From Achromobacter kerstersii (GTDB lineage Bacteria; Pseudomonadota; Gammaproteobacteria; Burkholderiales; Burkholderiaceae_B), in assembly GCF_902859595.1 (NCBI RefSeq), contig NZ_CADIJQ010000014.1:1-64000 (forward strand): a DNA stretch of 64,000 nucleotides, read 5' to 3'. Position 1 is the stretch's first letter. Every line of letters starts with the position of its first letter. Position numbers and translations under genes: made by a program. The notes under the pieces were generated by a model. It was given only the letters and a program-made list of their open reading frames with translations, ran no database searches and was not told the origin of the DNA. This document shows positions 10,041 to 17,412 of this stretch, in pieces.

Positions 10041-10064
10041 TTTTTTTCATTATCGTGAAAGAAA
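10041..10064 (-). promoter_or_regulatory. Candidate operator upstream of the D-amino-acid operon
   Basis: The AT-rich 210-bp gap between the divergent deaminase and hydrolase genes holds an imperfect palindrome. TTTCA (10045-10049) and TGAAA (10056-10060) surround TTATCG, and the arms extend to nine bases with one mismatch. TGAAA/TTTCA-type palindromes are bound by several RpiR-family regulators, so this is a plausible site for the regulator encoded at 2188-3060. The assignment is inference. Confidence 0.35.
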
Positions 10065-10210
10065 TTTACAAGCGGGAGCTAGGAGTTACCCTAGTCGACA
10101 GGGCGGCCCACATGGCTCCACAAGGATTTACACGGCTCTCCACACGGCAGCCCAGTTGGCGCGACAATAGCGAAACGTTCGAAATTCATCGCGCCAAACA
10201 AGGAAATGCC

Positions 10211-11002
10211 ATGCTGAAAGTCGCTTTGGGCCAGTTCGCCGTCAGCCGCGTCTGGGAAGAAAACGCGCAAGTCTGCGTAGATCTGATGACGCGCGCCCGC
10301 GAGGGCGGGGCGGATCTGCTGGTGCTGCCCGAAGGCATCCTGGCCCGCGATATCACCGACCCGCAGATCGTGCTGAAGGCCGCCCAGCCGCTGGATGGCC
10401 CGTTCATGACCCGCCTGCTGCAAGCCAGCCGCGGCTCGTCCTTGTCGACGATGATGTGCGTCCATATCCCTACCGGGGACGGCCGCGTCTGGAACACGCT
10501 GGTCACGCTGCGCGACGGCGAAATCGTGTCGCAGTACCGCAAGCTGCATCTTTACGACGCCTTCACGATGAAGGAATCCACCAACGTCACGCCGGGCGCC
10601 GAGATCCCGCCCCTGCTGGAAATCGCCGGCCTGCGCGTGGGCCTGATGACCTGCTATGACGTGCGCTTCCCCGAATTGGCGCGCCGCCTGGCGCTGGACG
10701 GCGCTGACCTGCTGGTGCTGCCGGCCGCGTGGGTGCGCGGGCCGTTGAAGGAAATGCACTGGGAGGTATTGGTCACGGCGCGCGCGCTGGAAAACACCTG
10801 CTATGTGGCCGCCACGGGCGAATGCGGCGAACGCAATATCGGTTGCAGCATGGTGGTGGACCCCTTGGGCGTCGTCACGGCCCGCGCGGGCGAGGCGCCG
10901 GCGCTGGTGTTTGCCGATATCGACCCCGAGCGTCTGGCGCATGCCCGCAAGGTGCTGCCGGTGCTGGCCAACCGCCGTTTTGCGCCACCGGAATTGGCCT
11001 AG
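10211..11002 (+). CDS. Carbon-nitrogen hydrolase family protein (Nit/deaminated-glutathione amidase-like)
   Basis: A 263-aa nitrilase-superfamily amidase with the full triad: E41 in LVLPEGILARD, K111 in YRKLHLYD and C148 in LMTCYDVRFPE. The RKLHLYD and CYDVRFPE segments are those of the Nit1/Nit2 branch, whose members hydrolyse deaminated glutathione or omega-amides; the exact substrate is not fixed by sequence. The ATG at 10211 is chosen because the conserved N-terminus MLKVALGQFAV begins there, after AGGAAA. It is divergent from the D-amino-acid deaminase and 90 bp upstream of rarA. Confidence 0.85.
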   Translation: MLKVALGQFAVSRVWEENAQVCVDLMTRAREGGADLLVLPEGILARDITDPQIVLKAAQPLDGPFMTRLLQASRGSSLSTMMCVHIPTGDGRVWNTLVTLRDGEIVSQYRKLHLYDAFTMKESTNVTPGAEIPPLLEIAGLRVGLMTCYDVRFPELARRLALDGADLLVLPAAWVRGPLKEMHWEVLVTARALENTCYVAATGECGERNIGCSMVVDPLGVVTARAGEAPALVFADIDPERLAHARKVLPVLANRRFAPPELA

Positions 11003-11092
11003 CCGCCGTGCCGGCTGCGCAAGTCAGTCGGCATGGCCGTCATGGTGTAATGCTGACTTAAACTTCACGCTGTCCTCCCTCATCTGCTGCCA

Positions 11093-12433
11093 ATGAGCAA
11101 CGATCTCTTCGCGGCCGATCCTGCGCATCGGCCCTATGTGCCTCTGGCCGAACGCCTGCGTCCGCGCACCTTGTCTGACGTCGTCGGGCAGTCGCACCTG
11201 CTGGGGCCTGACAAGCCCCTGCGCGTCGCCTTCGAATCGGGCCGTCCGCACTCCATGATTTTCTGGGGGCCGCCCGGCGTGGGCAAAACCACGCTGGCGC
11301 GCCTGATGGCCGACGGCTTCGATGCCCAGTTCATCGCCATCTCGGCCGTGCTGGGCGGGGTGAAAGATATCCGCGAAGCGGTCACGGTGGCGCAGGTGGC
11401 GCAAGGCCAGGGCCGCCGCACGATCCTGTTCGTGGACGAAGTGCACCGCTTCAACAAGGCCCAGCAGGATGCTTTCCTGCCCTATGTGGAAAGCGGGCTG
11501 TTCACGTTCATTGGCGCCACCACCGAAAACCCGTCGTTCGAGGTCAACTCGGCCTTGCTGTCGCGGGCGCGGGTGTACGTGCTGCAATCGCTGTCGCCTG
11601 AAGAATTGCAACAGCTCGTCGATCGCGCGGTGACCGCGCTGAACGACGGGGTGGAAGACGGCGAGGCCATCCGCGTCGAGGACGATGCGCGCGAACAATT
11701 GGCCGCGTGGGCCGACGGTGACGCGCGCCGGTTGATCAGTGCGGTCGAAGTCGTGGCGGAATCGGCGCAGTCGGCGGGGCGCGACACGGTCGACGCCGCC
11801 TGGCTGGAAATCTCGCTGTCGCAGAACCTGCGCCGCTTCGACAAGGGCGGTGACGCGTTCTACGACCAGATCAGCGCGCTGCACAAATCGGTGCGCGGCT
11901 CCAACCCGGACGCGGCCCTGTACTGGTTCTGCCGCATGATCGACGGCGGCGCCGATCCCAAATACCTGTCGCGCCGGCTGGTGCGCATGGCGGTGGAAGA
12001 CATCGGCCTGGCCGACCCGCGCGCCACCGATCTGGCCGTCGTTGGGGCCGACATCTACGAACGCCTGGGCTCGCCCGAAGGCGAGCTCGCGCTGGCGCAA
12101 GCCGTGGTCTACATGGCCTGCGCGGCCAAGTCGAACGCGGTCTATAACGCCTATAACCAGGCGCGCCAGTTCGCGGCCGAACACGGCAGCGCGCCGGTGC
12201 CCATCCACCTGCGCAATGCGCCCACCAAATTGATGAAGCAATTGGGCCACGGCAAGGCCTATCGCTACGCGCACGACGAGCCGCACGGCTATGCCGCCGG
12301 CGAGCAATATTTCCCTGATGGACTCAAGCCTTCCTTCTATCGGCCGACCGATCGCGGCCTGGAGGCTAAAATCCAGCAAAAGTTGGCATTTCTGCGCGAG
12401 CTGGACGCGCAGGAACGCGCCAAGAACCGGTAA
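11093..12433 (+). CDS. rarA: Replication-associated recombination protein A
   Basis: A 446-aa AAA+ ATPase of the RarA/MgsA/WRNIP1 family, acting at stalled replication forks. It shows LAERLRPRTLSDVVGQSHLL at the N-terminus, Walker A GPPGVGKTT, Walker B ILFVDEVHRFNKAQQDA and sensor 1 IGATTENPSFEVN. The C-terminal tetramerisation part ends with HLRNAPTKLMKQLGHGKAYRYAHDEPHGY and QQYFP-like EQYFPDGL. Length matches the family. It lies 45 bp upstream of serS; rarA-serS adjacency is common in proteobacteria. Confidence 0.96.
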   Translation: MSNDLFAADPAHRPYVPLAERLRPRTLSDVVGQSHLLGPDKPLRVAFESGRPHSMIFWGPPGVGKTTLARLMADGFDAQFIAISAVLGGVKDIREAVTVAQVAQGQGRRTILFVDEVHRFNKAQQDAFLPYVESGLFTFIGATTENPSFEVNSALLSRARVYVLQSLSPEELQQLVDRAVTALNDGVEDGEAIRVEDDAREQLAAWADGDARRLISAVEVVAESAQSAGRDTVDAAWLEISLSQNLRRFDKGGDAFYDQISALHKSVRGSNPDAALYWFCRMIDGGADPKYLSRRLVRMAVEDIGLADPRATDLAVVGADIYERLGSPEGELALAQAVVYMACAAKSNAVYNAYNQARQFAAEHGSAPVPIHLRNAPTKLMKQLGHGKAYRYAHDEPHGYAAGEQYFPDGLKPSFYRPTDRGLEAKIQQKLAFLRELDAQERAKNR

Positions 12434-12478
12434 CGGGCCACGCCCGTTGCTTCACGCAACTCTCAACCGACCTCACCG

Positions 12479-13825
12479 ATGCTAGACCCGATACTGCTGC
12501 GCAAAGACCTGCAAACCGTCGTAGACCGCCTCAAGAGCCGTGGCGTGTCCTTCGACACGGAACGGTTCAACGACCTGGAATCTCGCCGCAAGGCCGTCCA
12601 GACCGAGACCGAGTCCCTGCAAGCCCGCCGCAATGCGCTGGCCAAGCAGATCGGTCAGTTGAAGGCCAAGGGCGAAGACGCCAGCGCCGTCATGGCGGAA
12701 TCCCAAGCCGTGCCGGTGCGCCTGAAGCAGCTGGAAGAAGAGCTGGCCGCCTTGCAGGCGCCGCTGAATGAGCTGCTGATGTCGGTGCCGAACCTGCCGC
12801 ACGCCAGCGTGCCGCTGGGCGAGTCCGCCGACGACAACGTCGAAGTGCGCCGCTGGCTGCCGGGTGAAGCCGGCGCCGATGGCAACCCGCCGCCCCTGGC
12901 GTTCGACGCCCGTGACCACGTCGCTATCGGCGAGCCGCTGGGCCTGGACTTCGACATGGCGGCCAAGCTGTCGGGCGCGCGCTTCTCGTTCATGCGCGGC
13001 CCCATCGCCCGCCTGCACCGCGCGCTGTCCCAGTTCATGCTGGACTTGCAAACGGGCACGCACGGCTACACCGAGTGCTACACGCCTTACATCGTCAACG
13101 CGTCCACCCTGTACGGCACGGGCCAGTTGCCCAAGTTCAAGGACGACATGTTCGCCGTGTCCAAGGGCGGTGGCGACGACGATCCCAAGGTGGATGCCGC
13201 AGGCAACCCCTACGTGCGCGAAGACCAATACCTGATCTCCACGTCGGAAATCACCTTGACCAGCGTGGCGCGCGACACCATCCAGGCCGCCGCCGACCTG
13301 CCGCTGAAACTCACCGCGCATACGCCGTGCTTCCGTTCCGAAGCGGGCAGTGGCGGCCGCGACACGCGCGGCATGATCCGCCAGCATCAGTTCGACAAGG
13401 TCGAAATGGTGCAGATCACGCAGCCCGAGCAATCGTACGAAGCGCTGGAAGACATGGTCGGCCACGCGGAACGCGTGTTGCAGCTGCTGGGCCTGCCGTA
13501 CCGCGTGGTGCTGCTGTGCACGGGCGACATGGGCTTTGGTTCGGCCAAGACCTATGACCTGGAAGTGTGGCTGCCGGCGCAAAACACGTGGCGCGAAATT
13601 TCGTCGGTGTCCAACTGCGAAACCTTCCAGGCCCGCCGCATGCAGGCGCGCTTCCGCAATACCCAGGGCAAGCCGGAGTTCGTGCACACGCTCAACGGTT
13701 CCGGCCTGGCCGTGGGCCGTGCGCTGGTGGCGGTGCTGGAAAACCACCAGCAAGCTGACGGCAGCGTGCTGATCCCCGAAGCCTTGCAGCCTTACATGGG
13801 CGGCCTGACGGTGCTTAAGCCGTAA
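12479..13825 (+). CDS. serS: Serine--tRNA ligase
   Basis: A 448-aa class II aminoacyl-tRNA synthetase. The N-terminal antiparallel coiled-coil arm (about residues 30-105, ETESLQARRNALAKQIGQLK onwards) grips the long variable arm of tRNA-Ser. Motif 2 is in LTAHTPCFRSEAGSGGRDTRGMIR, and motif 3 in HTLNGSGLAVGRALVAVLEN. It starts MLDPILLRKD. The window also holds two of its substrate tRNA genes, tRNA-Ser(CGA) and tRNA-Ser(UGA). Confidence 0.98.
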   Translation: MLDPILLRKDLQTVVDRLKSRGVSFDTERFNDLESRRKAVQTETESLQARRNALAKQIGQLKAKGEDASAVMAESQAVPVRLKQLEEELAALQAPLNELLMSVPNLPHASVPLGESADDNVEVRRWLPGEAGADGNPPPLAFDARDHVAIGEPLGLDFDMAAKLSGARFSFMRGPIARLHRALSQFMLDLQTGTHGYTECYTPYIVNASTLYGTGQLPKFKDDMFAVSKGGGDDDPKVDAAGNPYVREDQYLISTSEITLTSVARDTIQAAADLPLKLTAHTPCFRSEAGSGGRDTRGMIRQHQFDKVEMVQITQPEQSYEALEDMVGHAERVLQLLGLPYRVVLLCTGDMGFGSAKTYDLEVWLPAQNTWREISSVSNCETFQARRMQARFRNTQGKPEFVHTLNGSGLAVGRALVAVLENHQQADGSVLIPEALQPYMGGLTVLKP

Positions 13826-13873
13826 AGAAAAGCGGTCTGTATATCGCGTCTATCGGCCATTTGGCGGATAAGA

Positions 13874-13903
13874 AAACGGAGCCTCCGGGCTCCGTTTTTT
13901 TTT
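13874..13903 (+). terminator. Rho-independent terminator after serS
   Basis: A 10-bp perfect stem, AAACGGAGCC (13874-13883) with GGCTCCGTTT (13888-13897), around TCCG, followed by a run of T to 13903. It lies 49 bp after the serS stop. Confidence 0.93.
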
Positions 13904-14067
13904 ATCATGTCGACATATTCTTGTCGTTTTTGCTATTTAAGATCTCGGGGTGAGTGCTTGATTTTGATGTGAGCAATTGTGTATTTCTAATAAAAGGGCC
14001 GGATAGTTGCGGCACAATACACCCGCGTTCTACACGCTTCATTCACTTATATAACAAGGAGTTGTCC

Positions 14068-14316
14068 ATGACTTCAAGAATGATTGGAGATTTTCGTGTG
14101 AGATGCTCTGTCGCTCGTGAGGACGAACAGGGCTACCGCGTGCAGATATGGACCCGCCGAGTGGGCGGAACCGCACCGGAAAAATGCTGGACTGTGCCGG
14201 GACAGGCGCCGTTCTCAGACTTGCACGAAGCAGAACAGGAAAGCCGTCAATTGTTCCAAGATATCAATGGTGTGCGTTTCAACGGTGAACCGGAGTTTGC
14301 TCATGCGTCCGCATAA
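14068..14316 (+). CDS. Small hypothetical protein (82 aa)
   Basis: An 82-aa ORF with a strong AAGGAG seven bases before its ATG. An upstream in-frame extension to 13954 lacks a ribosome site. The protein is soluble and rich in charged and aromatic residues (RVQIWTRRVGGTAPEKCWTVPG); I recognise no domain. It is preceded by an unusually AT-rich 170-bp stretch (13904-14060) that is a likely promoter region. The stop overlaps the start of the next small ORF by 14 bases. Confidence 0.65.
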   Translation: MTSRMIGDFRVRCSVAREDEQGYRVQIWTRRVGGTAPEKCWTVPGQAPFSDLHEAEQESRQLFQDINGVRFNGEPEFAHASA

Positions 14317-14461
14317 TGGCTGGTGGCGGGCGTCCAGTGCGCCTCGTCGATGGATCGATCTTGTTCAAGAATCGCCGCGTTGGGCCGATAACAAGGCCAA
14401 CCCGGTATCGCAGACGCCAGCTGTCATGGCTGGCAAACCTGTGCAGGCCCCTGCGGCCTGA
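14303..14461 (+). CDS. Possible small basic protein overlapping the preceding gene (52 aa)
   Basis: A 52-aa reading frame starting at ATG 14303 inside the last codons of the 82-aa gene, with CCGGAG about 8 nt upstream. The sequence is Trp- and Arg-rich at first (NGWWRASSAPRRW) and then polar. The overlap and the shared terminator 40 bp downstream fit translational coupling. There is no recognisable domain, and it could be a chance frame in GC-rich DNA. Confidence 0.4.
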   Translation: MRPHNGWWRASSAPRRWIDLVQESPRWADNKANPVSQTPAVMAGKPVQAPAA

Positions 14462-14502
14462 ATCCCTTCCAACGGGGCACCGGACATTGTCCCGGCGGAA
14501 AA

Positions 14503-14528
14503 AAAGGCCACTCTTTCGAGTGGCCTTT
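14503..14528. terminator. Bidirectional terminator between convergent small genes
   Basis: An 11-bp perfect stem, AAAGGCCACTC (14503-14513) with GAGTGGCCTTT (14518-14528), around TTTC. A-runs lie on the left and a short T-run on the right, so it can serve both the plus-strand pair and the minus-strand gene ending at 14571. Confidence 0.85.
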
Positions 14529-14570
14529 GCTTTTGGCCGCGGCTTTTACACCGCGGTTAAGTTGACGCGT

Positions 14571-14918
14571 TCAGCGGCGCCAGTCACCACGGCCGTCGCC
14601 ATGTCCGTGCCCATGTCCGCGGTAGTAGCCGGGGCCCGGGCCGTAGTAGCGCGGGGGCGGGCCGCCGCGCCAGTGGGGGCCGCCGCGGTAATAGACCGGG
14701 GCGGGGTAAACCACCGGGGGCGCCACGTATACGGGAGCCGGGCGGTAATAGACGGGCGGGGGCGGCGCCACGTAGACCGGGGCGGGGGCGACATACACCG
14801 GCGCCGGATACACCACACCGGGTACGCCAATGGAAATCCCCACATCCACACGAGCCAAGGCCACGCTTGAGATCAGCAGACCTGCGGCACCTGCACCAGC
14901 GATAAGCCATTTTTTCAT
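14571..14918 (-). CDS. Exported Pro/Tyr/Val-rich low-complexity protein
   Basis: A 115-aa protein with a Sec signal peptide (KKWLIAGAGAAGLLISSVALA, cleavage after about residue 23). The mature part is almost wholly made of PAPVYVAPPP-type repeats (about residues 38-80), then a Gly/His/Tyr/Arg-rich tail (RGHGHGHGDGRGDWRR). Small secreted proteins with PVYVAP repeats are widespread in Burkholderiales and are mostly uncharacterised. The ATG at 14918 is preceded by AGGCAGGTG; a longer reading to 14948 adds residues before the signal peptide and is less likely. Confidence 0.75.
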   Translation of the reverse strand: MKKWLIAGAGAAGLLISSVALARVDVGISIGVPGVVYPAPVYVAPAPVYVAPPPPVYYRPAPVYVAPPVVYPAPVYYRGGPHWRGGPPPRYYGPGPGYYRGHGHGHGDGRGDWRR

Positions 14919-15101
14919 GTTGCACCTGCCTGCTGCGCGACACAGCAAAGTTGAGTATTCGACGCCTCTATTTTCGGGCTTTTCCGCCCGCTTTTCGTAA
15001 GCGCCGCTTCCTCAATCGCGACAATCCGCAACCGTCCCCCTGTTCGAATTCGCTTGGGTGTTGCAGTGCGGGGTAGTGCGTCCGCTCTGGTAAACCCGGA
15101 C

Positions 15102-15121
15102 TTGAAATCGATTGAAATCGA
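15102..15121. repeat. 10-bp tandem direct repeat in an intergenic region
   Basis: TTGAAATCGA occurs twice without spacing (15102-15111 and 15112-15121) in the 311-bp gene-free stretch 14919-15229. The rest of that stretch holds only the 32-bp repeat at 15183-15246 and no coding frame I believe. It could be a regulator site for the minus-strand gene at 14571-14918, about 180 bp away. Function unknown. Confidence 0.4.
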
Positions 15122-15182
15122 GTGGAATGAGATGAAGTTAATAGGGGGCGTTACACGCCGTCACCATCCGCGGGCGGTGTGA

Positions 15183-15246
15183 GGCGCATCCGCCACGTCA
15201 GTCGCCATGGGTGCGGCGCATCTGCCACGTCAGTCGCCATGCGTGC
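15183..15246. repeat. 32-bp tandem duplication over the 3' end of the ASCH-like gene
   Basis: Two 32-bp units (15183-15214 and 15215-15246) differ at two positions. The stop codon of the gene at 15230-15727 lies in the second unit (15230-15232), and an identical TGA is present at the same place in the first unit, now outside the gene. This looks like a local slippage or duplication event at a gene end. Confidence 0.85.
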
Positions 15247-15727
15247 GGCGGAACTCCACCACCCATACCCACGGATTTGCCGCCCAAGCGTGCGCCCCGT
15301 AGCGTTCGCACCACGTCAACGCAAACGCCGTTTGAAGTGGCACGCCAGGCAGCAGCGCAGAGGATTCATACAGCGCTTGTGTGCCTTCGGCGCGCGCATC
15401 CGCTTCGGTCAGGTTCTGCAAGCGCTGGATGCGCACACCGACGACAAGCGCGGTGGCGAATGGCGTGCCGGCTTCGTCCGTCAAGACAATGCTCTCGCCG
15501 GACTTGCCGTACGGACATCGCACCCAGCTTGAGGTCTTACGGAGTTCAGTGGGGTTGTCGCGGTTGGGGCCCATGGCGACCCATCTGCCGGAATCGGCAG
15601 CGTCCGCATACCAGACCGTGGTCGGCTTGGTTGGCTGTGGCTTCACGATGCGGCGGCTTTGCACCTTTGAGCCGTTTAAAACGGCTTGTTTAAGCGGCTC
15701 GCTGAATTGAAGTGACTGCCTTTTCAT
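15230..15727 (-). CDS. ASCH/phage-morphogenesis-like protein
   Basis: A 165-aa protein beginning with the pattern LQFSEPLKQAVLNGSKVQSRRIVKPQP. This matches a common phage-associated family whose members start with a hydrophobic strand, a K/Q-T/S-RR motif and an ASCH-like fold (a small RNA-binding beta barrel related to PUA). Aromatic residues are frequent (TWCERYGAHAWAANPWVWVVEF). Such genes are frequent in prophages and as isolated accessory genes; no other phage gene is nearby. The function is not established. The 3' end overlaps a 32-bp tandem duplication. Confidence 0.6.
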   Translation of the reverse strand: MKRQSLQFSEPLKQAVLNGSKVQSRRIVKPQPTKPTTVWYADAADSGRWVAMGPNRDNPTELRKTSSWVRCPYGKSGESIVLTDEAGTPFATALVVGVRIQRLQNLTEADARAEGTQALYESSALLPGVPLQTAFALTWCERYGAHAWAANPWVWVVEFRRTHGD

Positions 15728-15884
15728 GCGCTCGCTATTCTCCTCTCGATGAACGGCACCGCGTTGGTCGCTGAGGTGCCGAAATCGATGCGTGACAACT
15801 GCACCAGCTATTTCAGCCTAGGAGCAGGCAGTATGACTTGTCGGGTTCACGATGTCAGGCACGGTTTGTATTTGTGTTGTCTTT

Positions 15885-15912
15885 TTGTACAAAGCATCGA
15901 TGTTTGTATACT
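15885..15912 (+). promoter_or_regulatory. Sigma-70 promoter predicting a leaderless transcript
   Basis: TTGTAC (15885-15890) and TATACT (15907-15912) are separated by 16 bp. The predicted start site, 6-7 bases after the -10 box, falls on or beside the ATG at 15919, leaving no room for a normal leader. The surrounding 15728-15918 region is otherwise gene-free. Confidence 0.55.
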
Positions 15913-15918
15913 CAGGGA

Positions 15919-16116
15919 ATGAACACAGACCTGCACAATCTCAAGCCCGGTTACTACTGGTACACCATGGCCAACGACCCGCTGGCCGTCATCCACATCC
16001 ATGAAGACGGTGGCGCTTCGCTCATGGGTTCGGACTATCGCATCGGCGCCGAAGGCGTGGCCGATATGGTCCGCCAAGGCGAACGCTTCTTCTGGATCGA
16101 ACCCCCGCAAGTTTGA
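15919..16116 (+). CDS. Small hypothetical protein (65 aa)
   Basis: A 65-aa soluble protein, starting MNTDLHNLKPGYYWYTMAND and ending in RFFWIEPPQV, with many aromatic residues. No family is recognised. The ATG at 15919 is the first plausible start, since a longer reading would run back through the -10 box. The short AGGGA is only a couple of bases from the ATG, too close for good Shine-Dalgarno pairing, which fits leaderless translation. It lies 63 bp upstream of the amidohydrolase gene and may be co-transcribed. Confidence 0.65.
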   Translation: MNTDLHNLKPGYYWYTMANDPLAVIHIHEDGGASLMGSDYRIGAEGVADMVRQGERFFWIEPPQV

Positions 16117-16179
16117 AGCCGCAAGGCCTCTCACGGCCGGCCCGCGTGGCCGGCCGCTTGCGTTTGTCCCGGACTCACC

Positions 16180-17370
16180 ATGACTGATCTGTTGCTGAAG
16201 AATGTCCGCGTGTCCCCAAGCGATGCCGTGGATGTGTTGGTGCGCGGTGGCCGCATTGCGCAAATCGGCCCGCAGATTTCTGCGACGCCCGACACTCTGA
16301 CGGAAGACGGCGGCGGGGCGTTGCTGCTTCCCGGTCTGGTGGAAGGGCACACCCATCTGGACAAGACCAACTGGGAATCGCCCTGGTACGTGAACGAGGT
16401 GGGTTCGGCGCTGACCGACCGCATTGACAACGAACGCGCCTGGCGCGCCAGCACCGGGCATGACGCAGCCAGCCACGCGCGTGCGCTGGCGCTGGCTTTC
16501 CTGCGCGAAGGCACCACCCGCATCCGCAGCCATGTCGACGTGGACACCGACGCCGGCCTGCGCCATCTGCATGGCGTTCACGCCACACGCGCCGAACTGG
16601 CGGGCCGCGTGGAAATTCAAACGGTGGCGTTTCCGCAATCGGGTTTGCTCATCCGTCCTGGCACGGCCGAGTTGCTCGATCAGGCGCTGGCGGATGGCGC
16701 CGATGTGCTGGGCGGGCTGGACCCCTCCGCCATTGATCGTGATCCGGCGCGGTCGCTGGATGTGCTGTTTGGCCTGGCCGACAAGCATGGCAAGCCCGTG
16801 GATATCCACTTGCACGAGCCCGGCGAATTGGGCGCATTCACGCTGGACCTGACGCTGGACCGCGTGGCGGCCTTGGGCATGAACGGCAAGGTAGTCATCA
16901 GCCACGCGTTCTGTCTGGGCGGCGTGGACGCCAAGCGACTGGACGGATTGCTGAAGCGGCTGGCCGCGCTGGACGTGGCCGTGCTGACCACCGCGCCGCC
17001 GTCCCGCCCCGTGCCGGCCGTGCGCGCCTGTCGCGAAGCGGGCGTCACGATCTTCGGCGGCAACGACGGCATTCGCGATACCTGGACGCCCTACGGCAGC
17101 CCCGACATGCTGGCGCGCGCCATGATGATCGGGCTGCGCAACGATTTGCGGCGTGACGATGAAGTCGAATGGGCGTTTGATTGCGTCACCGGCGCCGCCG
17201 CGCGCGCCTGCGGCTTTGCCGACTACGGCCTGACGATGGGCGCACGTGCCGACCTGGTGCTGGTCGACGCCAGCTGCGTGGCCGAAGCCGTTGTCACGCG
17301 CAAGCCTCGCCGCCTGGTGGTGTCAGGCGGCGTTGTCGTGGCGCGCAACGGGCAGGACGCCATCGCCTAA
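16180..17370 (+). CDS. Amidohydrolase family protein (cytosine deaminase-like)
   Basis: A 396-aa metal-dependent hydrolase of the CodA/ATZ group. The HxH metal motif is GLVEGHTHLDK (H57, H59). Further motifs are RSHVDVDTDAGLRHL, the metal histidine in VDIHLHEPGELG, VVISHAFCLG, and the catalytic aspartate in FGGNDGIRDTW. These are the features of cytosine/isoguanine deaminases and N-isopropylammelide hydrolases; the substrate cannot be fixed. There is no obvious Shine-Dalgarno; the start is set by the conserved N-terminal strand. It is convergent with the LysR gene, the two ends lying in a 25-bp duplication. Confidence 0.85.
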   Translation: MTDLLLKNVRVSPSDAVDVLVRGGRIAQIGPQISATPDTLTEDGGGALLLPGLVEGHTHLDKTNWESPWYVNEVGSALTDRIDNERAWRASTGHDAASHARALALAFLREGTTRIRSHVDVDTDAGLRHLHGVHATRAELAGRVEIQTVAFPQSGLLIRPGTAELLDQALADGADVLGGLDPSAIDRDPARSLDVLFGLADKHGKPVDIHLHEPGELGAFTLDLTLDRVAALGMNGKVVISHAFCLGGVDAKRLDGLLKRLAALDVAVLTTAPPSRPVPAVRACREAGVTIFGGNDGIRDTWTPYGSPDMLARAMMIGLRNDLRRDDEVEWAFDCVTGAAARACGFADYGLTMGARADLVLVDASCVAEAVVTRKPRRLVVSGGVVVARNGQDAIA

Positions 17371-17412
17371 GGGCGGGACAGGCCGAGTCGCCTAAGGGCG
17401 GGACAGGCCGAG
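17363..17412. repeat. Perfect 25-bp tandem duplication at convergent gene ends
   Basis: Two identical 25-bp copies lie at 17363-17387 and 17388-17412. The first contains the TAA stop of the amidohydrolase gene and the second the TAG stop of the minus-strand LysR gene. The unit contains overlapping stop codons for both directions, so before duplication the two genes would have overlapped tail to tail. Confidence 0.95.

Noticed and set aside
8819..10210. Upstream extension of the carbon-nitrogen hydrolase frame
   Set aside because: The first ~460 codons lie antisense to the D-amino-acid deaminase and through its promoter; the conserved enzyme starts at 10211.
15230..15727. Remnant prophage
   Set aside because: Only one phage-associated gene; no integrase, structural or lysis genes flank it.
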